Of a DNA stretch of 64,000 nt, positions 25,330-34,536 are shown piece after piece (position 1 is the stretch's first letter; each line of letters begins with the position of its first letter). The notes beneath the pieces were generated by a model. The model did not search any database. It had not been told where the DNA came from and was given only the letters and a program-made list of their open reading frames with translations. The stretch comes from JAAFIP01 sp031367325 (GTDB lineage Bacteria > Pseudomonadota > Gammaproteobacteria > Burkholderiales > Burkholderiaceae_C): positions 25,234 through 89,233 of the forward strand of contig JANLPQ010000018.1 in the NCBI GenBank assembly GCA_031367325.1, written 5' to 3'. A program made the translations under genes and the position numbers.

Positions 25330-26511
25330 TTATTTCACCTCACTCATAAGTTTGATGAAGCGATCAAACAGGTAGCTAATATCGTGCGGCCCGGGCGATG
25401 CTTCGGGGTGGCCCTGAAAGCAGAAGGCGGGTTTGTCGGTGCGCGTCAAGCCTTGCAGCGTGTTGTCGAACAAACTGATGTGGGTGGCGCGTAGATTTTT
25501 AGGCAAGGTTTTTTCGTCGACAGCAAAACCGTGGTTCTGGCTGGTGATGCTGACGCGTCCATTGTCTAAGTCTTTGACCGGATGGTTAGCCCCATGATGA
25601 CCAAACTTCATTTTGAAAGTTTTGGCACCCGAGGCCAGCGCCATGATTTGGTGGCCCAGACAGATACCGAAGGTGGGCACGCCAGTTTCGATAATCTCAC
25701 GCGTGGCGGCAATGGCGTAATCGCATGGCTCTGGGTCGCCAGGGCCGTTAGACAGAAACACGCCGTTAGGCTTATGTGCCAAGACCTTTTTGGCAGAGGT
25801 TTGCGCGGGGACGACAGTCACCTTGCAACCGCGTTGCGCCAGCATGCGCAAGATGTTGAATTTGATGCCGAAGTCGTACGCTACAACGTGAAATTTGGGT
25901 GCTGTTTGCTCACCATAACCGGGCTTGCCATCGGCACCGAACAGCTGCCACTCGGTCTGTGTCCAACCATAGGATGTATCTACGCTAACGACTTTAGCCA
26001 AGTCTAAACCAGCCATAGAAGGCGCGGCTCTGGCGGCGACTATCGCCTTGTCTATGGCAGATTGCGTGACTTCTTGACCCGCTTTCAAGCCAACGATAGC
26101 GCCATTTTGTGCACCGTGCATGCGCAGGTGCCGTGTGAGTTGCCGTGTGTCGATATTGGCGATAGCAACGCAGTTTTCTCTCACCAAGTAGTCTGACAAG
26201 TTCATATCAGAGCGAAAGTTGCTGGCGACCAAAGGCAGGTCTTTAATGATCAAACCCGCAGCAAACACTTTGCGCGACTCGATGTCTTGCAGGCTGATGC
26301 CGTAATTGCCAATATGCGGATAGGTAAGCGTGACGATTTGCTGGCAGTAGCTGGGGTCGGTCAAGATTTCTTGGTAGCCCGACATGGCGGTGTTAAACAC
26401 CACTTCACCAACGGTGTGGCCTGCTGCGCCGATGGAGGATCCGACAAATACGGTGCCGTCAGCTAGAGCGAGAATCGCGGGGGGATGGGCTGACTTCAAA
26501 GACAAAAGCAC
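25330..26511 (-). CDS. carA: Carbamoyl-phosphate synthase small (glutaminase) subunit
   Basis: This 393-residue protein releases ammonia from glutamine for CarB. The C-terminal class I glutamine amidotransferase domain has the nucleophile motif GICLGHQIMALASGA and the His/Glu motif FQGHPEASPGPHD. The N-terminal domain has GSSIGAAGHTVGEVVFNTAM and YHI-type contacts to CarB. Translation begins at GTG (26509-26511), with GGAG about 8 bases upstream. A perfect TATAAT lies about 150 bp upstream. Confidence 0.96.
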   Translation of the reverse strand: MLLSLKSAHPPAILALADGTVFVGSSIGAAGHTVGEVVFNTAMSGYQEILTDPSYCQQIVTLTYPHIGNYGISLQDIESRKVFAAGLIIKDLPLVASNFRSDMNLSDYLVRENCVAIANIDTRQLTRHLRMHGAQNGAIVGLKAGQEVTQSAIDKAIVAARAAPSMAGLDLAKVVSVDTSYGWTQTEWQLFGADGKPGYGEQTAPKFHVVAYDFGIKFNILRMLAQRGCKVTVVPAQTSAKKVLAHKPNGVFLSNGPGDPEPCDYAIAATREIIETGVPTFGICLGHQIMALASGAKTFKMKFGHHGANHPVKDLDNGRVSITSQNHGFAVDEKTLPKNLRATHISLFDNTLQGLTRTDKPAFCFQGHPEASPGPHDISYLFDRFIKLMSEVK

Positions 26512-26659
26512 TGGGTTTTCTCCGTTTTTCTTCGGGTACGCCCTAGCGCTTCAAAATTTAAGGCTACTTTTGGGTAAAAGTGACTTAAATCGTGCAGCTG
26601 TGCTTGGTTGAAGTGGCTTTGAATGCGTAAGGCGTGGGGTGGTTGCGGGAAAGCCTCTA

Positions 26660-26665
26660 ATTATA
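26660..26665 (-). promoter_or_regulatory. Candidate -10 box upstream of carA
   Basis: On the minus strand TATAAT matches the consensus fully. No convincing -35 stands 16-18 bp upstream (the region reads CTAGTACAAACCC), so activator-assisted or weak initiation is possible. The roughly 150-bp leader down to the GTG leaves room for control. Confidence 0.45.
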
Positions 26666-26744
26666 GCTTAGGGTGGGTTTGTACTAGGCTTAGCCAGATG
26701 CCAAACGCGCCCTGCAAACGCAAATATTTTTGAAATAAAAACTG

Positions 26745-27527
26745 CTACCGGCGAGCCGTACCGCTGGCGTGAAGGCAAATGGCGGCTGCTGCTGCCACAT
26801 TAAGTGATTCTTCTCCGCCCGGCTGCGCTATACGCACACGCAAACTGGCCATTTGTATCAACTGAGCACACACGCCCTGCCCTTCATGCCCTAGCGCCCA
26901 GTTTAATTGCTCAGGCAGCTCTTTTTTTGATAGCAACTGATGTAAAAACTGGCCTTGGTGGCTGCTGGTCACGGCCAAAGGTAACTGCAAGGGGGCTAAA
27001 TCCTCGATGCTGGCCGATTCGACAATGTGCAGGCCAAAGTGTGCGCCCATACCCGCACGTACCACCTTGGGCGACCACAAGGCTACGCTGCCTTTGAGCG
27101 CAACCACTTGCTTAAACCCAAAAGCCGCAGCGCTGCGCAAGATGCTGCCCGCGTTACCAGGGTCTTGCAGTCGGTCTAACACCACGGTAGTGACAGCTGC
27201 ATCAATATCGTTGCCACTTGGTAAATCGCAGACAAATCCCATACCTGCTACAGACTCTAAACCACTGATCTCTTGCATTAACGCATCAGAAATTACTATG
27301 GATTTAATAGCTGCTTGAGCAGGATTTACTTGGGTTATTAGCGTTTTTGATTCAGAAATAAGGGCTACGGATGGGGTAAAACCGCGTGCCAAATACGCGC
27401 TGCATAAATGCTCGCCTTCGATCCATACACGGCCTGTTTTTCTGTAAGCAGCGCCGTCAGAGGCCAGTTTACGCAGCTCTTTGATCAGTGGGTTGTCGCG
27501 CGAGGTAATGACGGTGGGCGCTTTCAT
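26745..27527 (-). CDS. TrmH/SpoU-family RNA 2'-O-methyltransferase
   Basis: This 260-residue SPOUT enzyme has an N-terminal RNA-binding substrate domain (ITSRDNPLIKELRKLASDGA, YRKTGRVWIEGEHLC) and the C-terminal trefoil-knot domain with LDRLQDPGNAGSILRSAAAF, LWSPKVVRAGMGAHF and EESLNVAAAAAICLHA. The substrate (rRNA or tRNA) cannot be told from sequence; RlmB-like 23S rRNA activity is common. The ATG at 27527 overlaps the rnhB stop by 4 bases; an in-frame ATG further up (27599) lies inside rnhB. Dispersed repeat copy 5 is translated as TLITQVNPAQAAIKSIV in the linker between the domains (about 60-78). Confidence 0.9.
   Translation of the reverse strand: MKAPTVITSRDNPLIKELRKLASDGAAYRKTGRVWIEGEHLCSAYLARGFTPSVALISESKTLITQVNPAQAAIKSIVISDALMQEISGLESVAGMGFVCDLPSGNDIDAAVTTVVLDRLQDPGNAGSILRSAAAFGFKQVVALKGSVALWSPKVVRAGMGAHFGLHIVESASIEDLAPLQLPLAVTSSHQGQFLHQLLSKKELPEQLNWALGHEGQGVCAQLIQMASLRVRIAQPGGEESLNVAAAAAICLHASGTARR
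27293..27348 (+). repeat. Dispersed repeat copy 5, inside the TrmH-type gene
   Basis: TACTATGGATTTAATAGCTG, CTTGAGCAGGATTTACTTGG, GTTATTAGCGTTTTTG. It is one of the longest matches to consensus. It is read antisense as TQVNPAQAAIKSIV. Confidence 0.9.
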
Positions 27528-28216
27528 GCTGCGCCTTGGCGTGCGGCGCGCTCGATAGCTTGGCGCACAGGTGCAAAGCTTTTGCGGTGCTCGGCGCACG
27601 CACCATGTGTGGTGAGCGCGGCCATGTGCATTGCCGTACCGTAGCCTTTGTGGCTATCAAAACCGTAGTGCGGGTACTGGGCGTGTAAATCGGCGCACTG
27701 CCTGTCGCGGGTGACTTTGGCGATGATGGACGCCGCCGATATGGCCTGCACTTTGGAATCGCCTTGCACAATGGCCTCGGCCAGGACGTCCAATTGGGGG
27801 ATGCGGTTACCGTCTACCAGTACCAAAGCAGGCTTTAAGCGCAGCTGCGCTACGGCGCGCTGCATGGCCAGCATGGTGGCTTGCAGGATGTTCAATGTGT
27901 CAATTTCATCCACACTGGCTTGGCCCACGCCTACACACAAGGCTTTGGCACGAATTTCGTCGTACAGCTTGTCGCGCTGTTGCGCGCTGAGTTTTTTAGA
28001 ATCGGCCAAGCCTTTGATAGGATTTTTATCGTCCAAGATAACTGCGGCAGCTACCACGCTGCCCGCTAATGGGCCGCGCCCTGCTTCGTCCACACCAGCC
28101 ACTAAGCCGGGTACGTCCCATACCAGAGACACCTGTTCCATGACCGAGGGTTGGGTGGTCTTTGCGCGTTTGGCGCTGGGTTGGGCTTTAACGGGAGATG
28201 ACTTGGGCGATGGCAT
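27524..28216 (-). CDS. rnhB: Ribonuclease HII
   Basis: This enzyme removes RNA from RNA/DNA hybrids, including misincorporated ribonucleotides. GVDEAGRGPLAGSVVAAAVI holds the first catalytic Asp-Glu pair; VLVDGNRIPQLD and SIIAKVTRDRQCADLHAQYP hold later active-site residues. The C-terminus has YGFDSHKGYGTAMHMAAL. The start is uncertain: ATG at 28216 overlaps the end of lpxB, and ATG at 28141 (MEQVSLVWDVPGLVAGVDEA) gives a length closer to most homologues. The end overlaps the next gene by ATGA, showing coupling. Confidence 0.93.
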   Translation of the reverse strand: MPSPKSSPVKAQPSAKRAKTTQPSVMEQVSLVWDVPGLVAGVDEAGRGPLAGSVVAAAVILDDKNPIKGLADSKKLSAQQRDKLYDEIRAKALCVGVGQASVDEIDTLNILQATMLAMQRAVAQLRLKPALVLVDGNRIPQLDVLAEAIVQGDSKVQAISAASIIAKVTRDRQCADLHAQYPHYGFDSHKGYGTAMHMAALTTHGACAEHRKSFAPVRQAIERAARQGAA

Positions 28217-29333
28217 GGGTGGATAGCTGGGCAGTGTCGCGCTGCAACTGAGTGTGCAGCGCGGCAAATCGGTGTTCTAAAACACGTATTTTCTCAGGTT
28301 GCGCCAACCAGTCCAACACAGCTTTTGACAAAGCTTGTGGCGTAGCGGCGTCTTGCAAAAATTCGGGCACCACAAACTCGTTGCACAAGATGTTAGGCAA
28401 GCCTACCCAAGCCTGCAGTTTTTTGCGCTTCATCATCTGCCAGCTTAGCCAGTGCATGTTATAGGCAATGACCATGGGGCGCTTAAACAATACAGCCTCT
28501 AATGTTGCCGTACCGCTGGCAATCAGGGTTACATCGCACGCAGCCAATGCGGTGTGCGATTGGCCGTCCAGCAGCTGCACCAAGCCTGCTACACCCGCGC
28601 GCTGGGTATGGGCGGCAATGGTATTTTTTAAACTAGGCACGCAGGGGACTATAAATTTAATAGCTGCTTGAGCAGTATTTATGAGGGCTACAGCCTTAAA
28701 AAATACTTCAGCAAGGTACTGCACCTCTGACTGACGGCTGCCGGGCAGCACCGCTACAACACAGTCGTCGGCAGCTAATCCCAGTGACAGCCTAGCAGCG
28801 GCGCGGTCCGGCTGCAGCGGGATCATGCTGGCCAGCGGATGGCCCACATACGTAGCACCGATGCCAGCTTGGTCATACAAAGGTTTTTCGAACGGAAAAA
28901 TGCACAGCACATGGTCTACCGCTTTGCGGATTTTTTCTATCCGCTCTGGCCGCCACGCCCAGATGCTGGGGCTGACAAAATGTACGGTTTTTACACCACG
29001 GGCTTTAAGCTGGGTTTCCAATCCAAGGTTAAAGTCTGGCGCGTCGATGCCAATAAATACATCCGGCGGATCAGCCAGCAGCGTCTTTAATAGTTGCTTG
29101 CGAATGCCCGCAATCTCGCGGTAATGGCGCAACACCTCGACATAGCCACGCACAGCCAGCTTGTCGCTAGGCCACAGCGCCTGAAAGCCGCGCCGCTGCA
29201 GCTGCACGCCGCCGATACCATAGGCCTGCACTTGCGGCCAGCGCTGCTGGATGCCGTCCAGTAACAAGCCGCCCAGCAAGTCGCCCGAGGTCTCGCCAGC
29301 CACCATGGCAACGCGCAATGCAGCTTGGGACAT
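28188..29333 (-). CDS. lpxB: Lipid-A-disaccharide synthase
   Basis: This 381-residue GT19 glycosyltransferase joins UDP-2,3-diacylglucosamine and lipid X to form the lipid A disaccharide at the inner membrane. AMVAGETSGDLLGGLLLDGI is the N-terminal signature. VSPSIWAWRPERIEKIRKAV, FPFEKPLYDQAGIGATYVGH and LLPGSRQSEVQYL-like (VAVLPGSRQSEVQYLAEV) are the nucleotide-sugar blocks, followed by ASGTATLEAVLFKRPMVIAY. Dispersed repeat copy 6 lies at about residues 211-228 and is translated as LINTAQAAIKFIV. It replaces the segment leading into the strand that usually reads FVVP. Confidence 0.95.
   Translation of the reverse strand: MSQAALRVAMVAGETSGDLLGGLLLDGIQQRWPQVQAYGIGGVQLQRRGFQALWPSDKLAVRGYVEVLRHYREIAGIRKQLLKTLLADPPDVFIGIDAPDFNLGLETQLKARGVKTVHFVSPSIWAWRPERIEKIRKAVDHVLCIFPFEKPLYDQAGIGATYVGHPLASMIPLQPDRAAARLSLGLAADDCVVAVLPGSRQSEVQYLAEVFFKAVALINTAQAAIKFIVPCVPSLKNTIAAHTQRAGVAGLVQLLDGQSHTALAACDVTLIASGTATLEAVLFKRPMVIAYNMHWLSWQMMKRKKLQAWVGLPNILCNEFVVPEFLQDAATPQALSKAVLDWLAQPEKIRVLEHRFAALHTQLQRDTAQLSTHAIAQVISR
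28648..28702 (+). repeat. Dispersed repeat copy 6, inside lpxB
   Basis: ACTATAAATTTAATAGCTGC, TTGAGCAGTATTTATGAGGG, CTACAGCCTTAAAA. It shows the longer right end (GGGCTACAGCC). It is read antisense as LINTAQAAIKFIV. Confidence 0.9.
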
Positions 29334-29360
29334 AGATAGCAGTTTTCAATACGTCGTGCG

Positions 29361-30161
29361 CTAGCGCACAATGCCGCGCTGCGCTGACACTTGGTTTAAA
29401 AAGCCGCTCATCAGTTGCACATCGGCCAGCGCTTCGGGGTGGCTAATGGCTAAGGCGTCAATTTGGGTGATGGCAGCCGCCAGAGGCAAATCATCACGGT
29501 ACAGCGCCTTGTGCATGGCTTTGACAGCGCTGATACGCTCTGCGCTAAAGTTTTTGCGACGTAGGCCTTCTAAGTTCATGCCGCGCGCCTCTGCCGGCTG
29601 GCCTTGGCACATCACAAACGGCGGCAAATCAGCCAGCAGCATAGACGCAATAGACGTCATGCTGTACGCGCCAATATGCACGAACTGCCGCACCATCGTA
29701 CAGCCGCCCAAAATAACAAAATCATCTACCGTGACGTGGCCTGCCAGCTGCGTATTGTTGGCAAAAATAGTGTCGTTGCCCACCACGCAGTCATGCGCCA
29801 AGTGCACATAGGCCATCAGCCAGTTGCGCTCGCCCACGCGGGTAACGCCGCCGCCGCCGGGCGAACCAATATTAAAAGTACAAAACTCGCGGATGGTATT
29901 GTCATCGCCAATGACCAGCTCGCACGGCTCACCCGCATACTTTTTGTCTTGCGGTACCGCGCCCAGCGATGTGAACTGGAAAATTTGGTTATTTTTGCCT
30001 ATGGTAGTGTGGCCTTCAATCACAGCATGCGGCCCCACTGTAGTGCCTGCGCCGATTTTTACATGTGGGCCTATCACACTGTACGGCCCTACGCTTACCG
30101 AGCTGTCAAGCTGCGCATGGCTGTCAACCAGTGCGGTGGGGTGAATTAAACTGCTGCTCAA
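29361..30161 (-). CDS. lpxA: UDP-N-acetylglucosamine acyltransferase
   Basis: This 266-residue cytoplasmic trimer adds the first 3-hydroxyacyl chain to UDP-GlcNAc in lipid A synthesis. It consists of hexapeptide repeats forming a left-handed beta-helix (HPTALVDSHAQLDSSVSVGP, YSVIGPHVKIGAGTTVGPHA) and a C-terminal helical part. The catalytic His sits in YVHLAHDCVVGN. FTSLGAVPQDKKYAGEPCEL and GGCTMVRQFVHIGAYSM are family blocks. It is flanked by fabZ (43 bp) and lpxB (27 bp). Confidence 0.96.
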   Translation of the reverse strand: MSSSLIHPTALVDSHAQLDSSVSVGPYSVIGPHVKIGAGTTVGPHAVIEGHTTIGKNNQIFQFTSLGAVPQDKKYAGEPCELVIGDDNTIREFCTFNIGSPGGGGVTRVGERNWLMAYVHLAHDCVVGNDTIFANNTQLAGHVTVDDFVILGGCTMVRQFVHIGAYSMTSIASMLLADLPPFVMCQGQPAEARGMNLEGLRRKNFSAERISAVKAMHKALYRDDLPLAAAITQIDALAISHPEALADVQLMSGFLNQVSAQRGIVR

Positions 30162-30204
30162 TTTGGCTGCCTTGATGTTGTATTGCTCAGCATGGATCGG
30201 TTAA

Positions 30205-30645
30205 TCAACCTACCATGCGCATGGTGCACATCAGCTCAGCTTCTACGGCCAGTTCTGTCCCCACCAGCGCCTGCGCTTTGAACTTGTAAATACCCGCTTT
30301 GGATCGGTCAAGCTGCACATTCAATAGCAGTTGATCACCAGGCTCGACCGGCCTTTTAAAACGCGCCCGGTCGATACCGGCAAAATAATAAACCGATTTG
30401 TCGTCGGGTACTTGGCCCAGCATGTCAAAAGACAGCAGTGCAGCAGTTTGCGCCAAGGCTTCTATCATCAACACACCGGGCATCACCGGGCGATGCGGAA
30501 AATGTCCCTCGAAAAACGGCTCATTAATGGTCACATTTTTCAGCGCCTTGATCGACTTGCCTTTGTCGATCTCCAGCACGCGATCTACCAGCAAAATCGG
30601 GTAGCGGTGCGGCAGTTGCTTCAAAATTGCGTAAATGTCCATCAT
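30205..30645 (-). CDS. fabZ: 3-hydroxyacyl-[ACP] dehydratase
   Basis: This 146-residue hot-dog-fold protein removes water from 3-hydroxyacyl-ACP in fatty acid synthesis and competes with LpxA and LpxD for the same substrates. The motif FFEGHFPHRPVMPGVLMIEA contains the catalytic His; the catalytic Glu follows in the ALAQTAALLSFD helix. QLPHRYPILLVDRVLEID is the N-terminal signature. It sits between lpxD and lpxA, the usual arrangement that balances membrane phospholipid and lipid A. Confidence 0.96.
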   Translation of the reverse strand: MMDIYAILKQLPHRYPILLVDRVLEIDKGKSIKALKNVTINEPFFEGHFPHRPVMPGVLMIEALAQTAALLSFDMLGQVPDDKSVYYFAGIDRARFKRPVEPGDQLLLNVQLDRSKAGIYKFKAQALVGTELAVEAELMCTMRMVG

Positions 30646-30664
30646 GGTATTTATTTTTCTAAAA

Positions 30665-31663
30665 TTATTTGTCAGTCGATTTTTCTACCGCCAACTCGAT
30701 TGCCTTAACGCGTTCACGCAGCTTGTGCAACTGTTTGAGCGAGGCGGCATTTTTTTCCCAACTGGCATTGTCGTCGATAGGAAACAAGCCAGTATAGTTG
30801 CCCGCTTTGGTAATGGACCGCGTAACCGTCGTAGCAGCAGAAATTTGTACATGGTCGGCCACCGTTAAATGCCCCAGCACAATAGCGCCGCCGCCCAACA
30901 TGCAGTGCGCGCCAATAGTGGCGCTGCCTGCTATCCCCACACAACCGGCCATTGCCGTGTGTTTGCCAACACGCACGTTGTGGCCAATTTGAATTAAATT
31001 GTCCAGCTTCACACCGTCTTCAATGATGGTGTCGTCCAGCGCGCCACGGTCAATACAGGTGTTAGCACCAATCTCGACGTCGTCACCAATACGTACTGCG
31101 CCCAGCTGGGCGATCTTTTCCCATACGCCTGCGCGCGATTTATCAGGCGCAAAACCAAACCCATCCGCACCAATAACTACGCCGCTGTGCAGTATGCAAC
31201 GCTGGCCTACTGTGCAATGTTCACCTACTGTCACGCGAGACTTTAGCACCGTGCCCGCGCCAATGCGTGCGCCTTGCTCTATGACACATAAAGGACCAAT
31301 ACTGGCTGCAGGATCGACGAATGCATTAGCATGTACCACCGCACTGGAGTGCACGCCAGCAGGTGCGGCAGGCCGCATGTTTTGCTGCCACCACTGCGTC
31401 AAACGGGCAAAATATAAATAAGGATCTTCGGTCTCAATGCACGCACCACGTTGGCGTGCGGCCTGCGAAAATTCTGGTGCAGTAATCACGCAACCCGCTT
31501 GGCTGGACTGCAAAAACGCAAGGTACTTAGAATGGCTGAAAAAAGCCATGTCAGCAGGCCCTGCTGATTGCAGTGGTGCCAGGCGCTTGATTGCCAAGCT
31601 GCCTTGCCCATGCAAAATACCACCTAAGCTATCAACAATGTGGGACAGCGTAGGCAACACCAC
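30665..31663 (-). CDS. lpxD: UDP-3-O-acylglucosamine N-acyltransferase
   Basis: This 332-residue trimeric enzyme adds the second 3-hydroxyacyl chain to the lipid A precursor. An N-terminal uridine-binding domain (LAPLQSAGPADMAFFSHSKY) is followed by hexapeptide repeats (HSSAVVHANAFVDPAASIGP, LCVIEQGARIGAGTVLKSRV) with the catalytic-type segment NLIQIGHNVRVGKHTAMAGC. The C-terminal helix is LKQLHKLRERVKAIELAVEK. It lies between skp and fabZ. Confidence 0.95.
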   Translation of the reverse strand: MVLPTLSHIVDSLGGILHGQGSLAIKRLAPLQSAGPADMAFFSHSKYLAFLQSSQAGCVITAPEFSQAARQRGACIETEDPYLYFARLTQWWQQNMRPAAPAGVHSSAVVHANAFVDPAASIGPLCVIEQGARIGAGTVLKSRVTVGEHCTVGQRCILHSGVVIGADGFGFAPDKSRAGVWEKIAQLGAVRIGDDVEIGANTCIDRGALDDTIIEDGVKLDNLIQIGHNVRVGKHTAMAGCVGIAGSATIGAHCMLGGGAIVLGHLTVADHVQISAATTVTRSITKAGNYTGLFPIDDNASWEKNAASLKQLHKLRERVKAIELAVEKSTDK

Positions 31664-31682
31664 GTCCTCCAGCGTACTCTAG

Positions 31683-32195
31683 TTACTTAACAGCGTTAAG
31701 TGCTTTAATGACTTTGTCGGTAATGTCATGCTTGGGGTTGATATAGACCGCTTCTTGCAATACCAAGTCATACTTTTCTGCTTCAGCCACTTGCTTGACA
31801 ATGCGGTTGGCACGCTCCAAGACACCTTGTAGCTCTTCGTTCTTACGTGAATTTAAATCTTCTTGAAACTCACGGCGCTTGCGCTGAAGATCGCGGTCTT
31901 GTTCTACTAATTGTTTTTGGCGTGTGTTGCGCTGGCTTTCGGCCAAGGTGGGCGATTCGCGTTCAAACTTTTCTGTGGCGGTCTTCAGCGTATTGCCGTT
32001 ATCGACAATTTCTTTCTCGCGTTTGGCAAACTCAGCTTCCAGCTTGGTTTGTGACGCTTTGGCAATATTGGCCTCGCGGAAAACACGGTCGGTGTTGACA
32101 AAACCAACGCGAAACTCCTGCGCGCTGGCGACTGTACACAGCGTGGCTGCCACAAAACCAGCGGCAACAACAAAATTACGGGTTAAGTTCTTCAT
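31683..32195 (-). CDS. skp: OmpH/Skp-family periplasmic chaperone
   Basis: This 170-residue protein has a signal peptide ending near ASAQEFRVGFVNTDRVFREA. The body is a long charged coiled coil (ASQTKLEAEFAKREKEIVDN, then KQLVEQDRDLQRKRREFQED), the tentacle structure of Skp. Skp trimers hold unfolded outer-membrane proteins in the periplasm and pass them to BamA. The start codon overlaps the bamA stop by one base (TAATG), giving translational coupling. Confidence 0.93.
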   Translation of the reverse strand: MKNLTRNFVVAAGFVAATLCTVASAQEFRVGFVNTDRVFREANIAKASQTKLEAEFAKREKEIVDNGNTLKTATEKFERESPTLAESQRNTRQKQLVEQDRDLQRKRREFQEDLNSRKNEELQGVLERANRIVKQVAEAEKYDLVLQEAVYINPKHDITDKVIKALNAVK

Positions 32196-34489
32196 TAGAA
32201 AGAGGTTCCAATCTGAAATTGTATTTTCTGTATTCTATCGCCTGGAAACTTGCGCACAGGTCTGGCATACGCTAAACGCAGCGGCCCTACTGGCGAAATC
32301 CAGCTAATGCCGACGCCTGTGGATACGCGCGTACTGCCAAAGTCGTACTTATCCAGCTCGCCAAACACATTACCCGCGTCTACAAAGCCAAATATACGCA
32401 GGCTTTTGTCGTTGCCAACACCGGGAAATGGTGCCAGTAACTCTATGTTACCTATGATTTTCTTGGCTCCGCCAATATACGAACCAGTCACATCGCGCGG
32501 GCCCAAGCTGCCTTGGTCAAAGCCACGCACCGAACCCAAGCCGCCAGCAGTGAAGTTTTTAAAGACCGGGAAAGCTCGGTTGGACAAACCCTTGCCCCAG
32601 CCTAGCTCGCCGTTCAACGCGATGGTGAATTTTTTATTAATTGGATAAAAATACTGGCCTTGGTATGAGCTGCGCAGGTAGCGCGCATCGCCAGCGACAC
32701 CCCATTCGCCATTGACGCGCTGGTAGATGCCCGTATTGGGCGAGATGGCACTGTCGCGCGAGTCGCGTGACCAGCCAAGGGTCAACGGGAAGTTGGTGCT
32801 GGAATAGCCGAACTCATTGGCATAGGCCAAATATGCGGCAGGAATGTTGGTGCCAGGCTTGATTTTGGTGTTTTCAACTCCGCCGCCAAAAAACACAGTG
32901 TCTAGTTCGGTAAATGGAATACCAAAGCGCAGACTGGCACCGGTGGTAACTAGTTGATAATCGCCGCCGTTTTGGTTCAGCGGCTTGGTACTGCGGTAGT
33001 ACACATCCACAGCACGGGACACACCGTCGTTGGTGAAATAAGGGTCAATACTGCTGATAGACAGCTGGCGGCTCGATTTAGAGGTGTTGACGTCAATACC
33101 CAAATAGGTCCCCGTACCGAACACGTTTTCTTGGGCAATTTTGAACTGAAGCGACAGTCTCTCAGCGCTTGAAAAACCTGCGCCCAACTGCAAATTACCA
33201 GTGGGCTTTTCAACTACGGTCACGATCAAATCGATTTGGTCTGACGCGCCCGGCACGTCGACCGTCTCAACGTTGACTTCTTTGAAGTAACCTAAGCGGT
33301 CTACACGGTCGCGCGATAGCTTGATTTTGTCACCGTCGTACCAGCTCGATTCAAACTGGCGAAATTCGCGCCGAATAATCTCGTCGCGGGTCCGCACGTT
33401 GCCGCCGATGTTGATCTTGCGCACATAAGCGCGGCGCGAAGGATCTGCCTGAATCACAAAGCTCACGCGGTTATTGGCGCGGTCTATTTCGGGTTTGGCT
33501 TGCACTTGGGCAAATGCGTAGCCAAAGGTTCCAAAATAGTCGCTGAACGCTTTAGTCGTTTGCGCCAACTGCTCCGAGTTGTACGGCTCGCCTGGCTTGA
33601 CGGTGATCAGTGTTTTAAACTCATCTTCACGGTTAAGGTAATTGCCCTCAAGCTTGATACCAGACACATAGTACCGCTCACCTTCGGTGATGTTGATGGT
33701 TAAAGTAATGTCTTGCTTGTCAGGCGATATGGCCACTTGGGTAGAGTCGATCTTGAACTCTAGATAGCCCCGCGTCAAATAGTAAGAACGGAGTGACTCT
33801 AAGTCAGCATTCAGCTTGGTACGGGCGTAACGATCGCTCTTGGTATACCAGCTTAGCCAGCCGCTGGTGTCTTGGTCAAACAGACCTAATAATGTGCTTT
33901 CGCTAAATACCTTGGCACCCACCACGCGAATTTCTTTGATTTTTGCAATATCGCCTTCAACCACGTTGAAGTTCAAATTCACGCGATTGCGTTCAATGGG
34001 CGTTACCGTAGTAACAACCTCAGCACCGTACAAGCTGCGGTTGATGTATTGCCTCTTTAGCTCTTGCTCTGCGCGATCGGCTAGCGCTTTGTCAAAGGGC
34101 CTGCCTTCATTGATGCCCACTTCGCGTAGCGACTTAGTCAAGGCTTCTTTATCAAATTCTTTGGTGCCCGTAAAGCTGACATCAGCCACGGTAGGCCGCT
34201 CTTCGACGATCACTACCAGCACGTTGCCTTGCACGTCAATGCGCACGTCTTTGAACAGACCTAAGGCAAACAAAGACCGGATTGCGGCTGTACCTTTGTC
34301 ATCGCTATACGACTCGCCCACGCGAAAAGGCAAGGACGCGAATACTGTACCGGGCTCAACCCGCTGCAGACCTTCGACACGTATGTCACTGACTGTAAAC
34401 GGCTCGACTGCCCAAGCATTGGCTACAAATGCCAAAGCGGCTAGCGCACACGCTGAGCGGTTTGACACATACTTCATTTGATTTTTCAT
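32195..34489 (-). CDS. bamA: Outer-membrane protein assembly factor BamA
   Basis: This Omp85-family protein inserts beta-barrel proteins into the outer membrane. From the chosen ATG (34489) it has about 764 residues: a signal peptide (ALAALAFVANAWA), five POTRA domains (beginning FTVSDIRVEGLQRVEPGTVF) and a C-terminal barrel with the conserved loop-6 motif VRGFDQGSLGPRD. It ends IQKIQFQIGTSF with a terminal Phe, as barrel proteins do. An in-frame TTG/ATG further upstream reaches 34537 but lacks signal-peptide logic. It stands between rseP and skp. Confidence 0.96.
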   Translation of the reverse strand: MKNQMKYVSNRSACALAALAFVANAWAVEPFTVSDIRVEGLQRVEPGTVFASLPFRVGESYSDDKGTAAIRSLFALGLFKDVRIDVQGNVLVVIVEERPTVADVSFTGTKEFDKEALTKSLREVGINEGRPFDKALADRAEQELKRQYINRSLYGAEVVTTVTPIERNRVNLNFNVVEGDIAKIKEIRVVGAKVFSESTLLGLFDQDTSGWLSWYTKSDRYARTKLNADLESLRSYYLTRGYLEFKIDSTQVAISPDKQDITLTINITEGERYYVSGIKLEGNYLNREDEFKTLITVKPGEPYNSEQLAQTTKAFSDYFGTFGYAFAQVQAKPEIDRANNRVSFVIQADPSRRAYVRKINIGGNVRTRDEIIRREFRQFESSWYDGDKIKLSRDRVDRLGYFKEVNVETVDVPGASDQIDLIVTVVEKPTGNLQLGAGFSSAERLSLQFKIAQENVFGTGTYLGIDVNTSKSSRQLSISSIDPYFTNDGVSRAVDVYYRSTKPLNQNGGDYQLVTTGASLRFGIPFTELDTVFFGGGVENTKIKPGTNIPAAYLAYANEFGYSSTNFPLTLGWSRDSRDSAISPNTGIYQRVNGEWGVAGDARYLRSSYQGQYFYPINKKFTIALNGELGWGKGLSNRAFPVFKNFTAGGLGSVRGFDQGSLGPRDVTGSYIGGAKKIIGNIELLAPFPGVGNDKSLRIFGFVDAGNVFGELDKYDFGSTRVSTGVGISWISPVGPLRLAYARPVRKFPGDRIQKIQFQIGTSF

Positions 34490-34536
34490 AGTCCGATAAA
34501 TACTTTGACGTGGTGCATGCCTGTAGCAAAGTACCA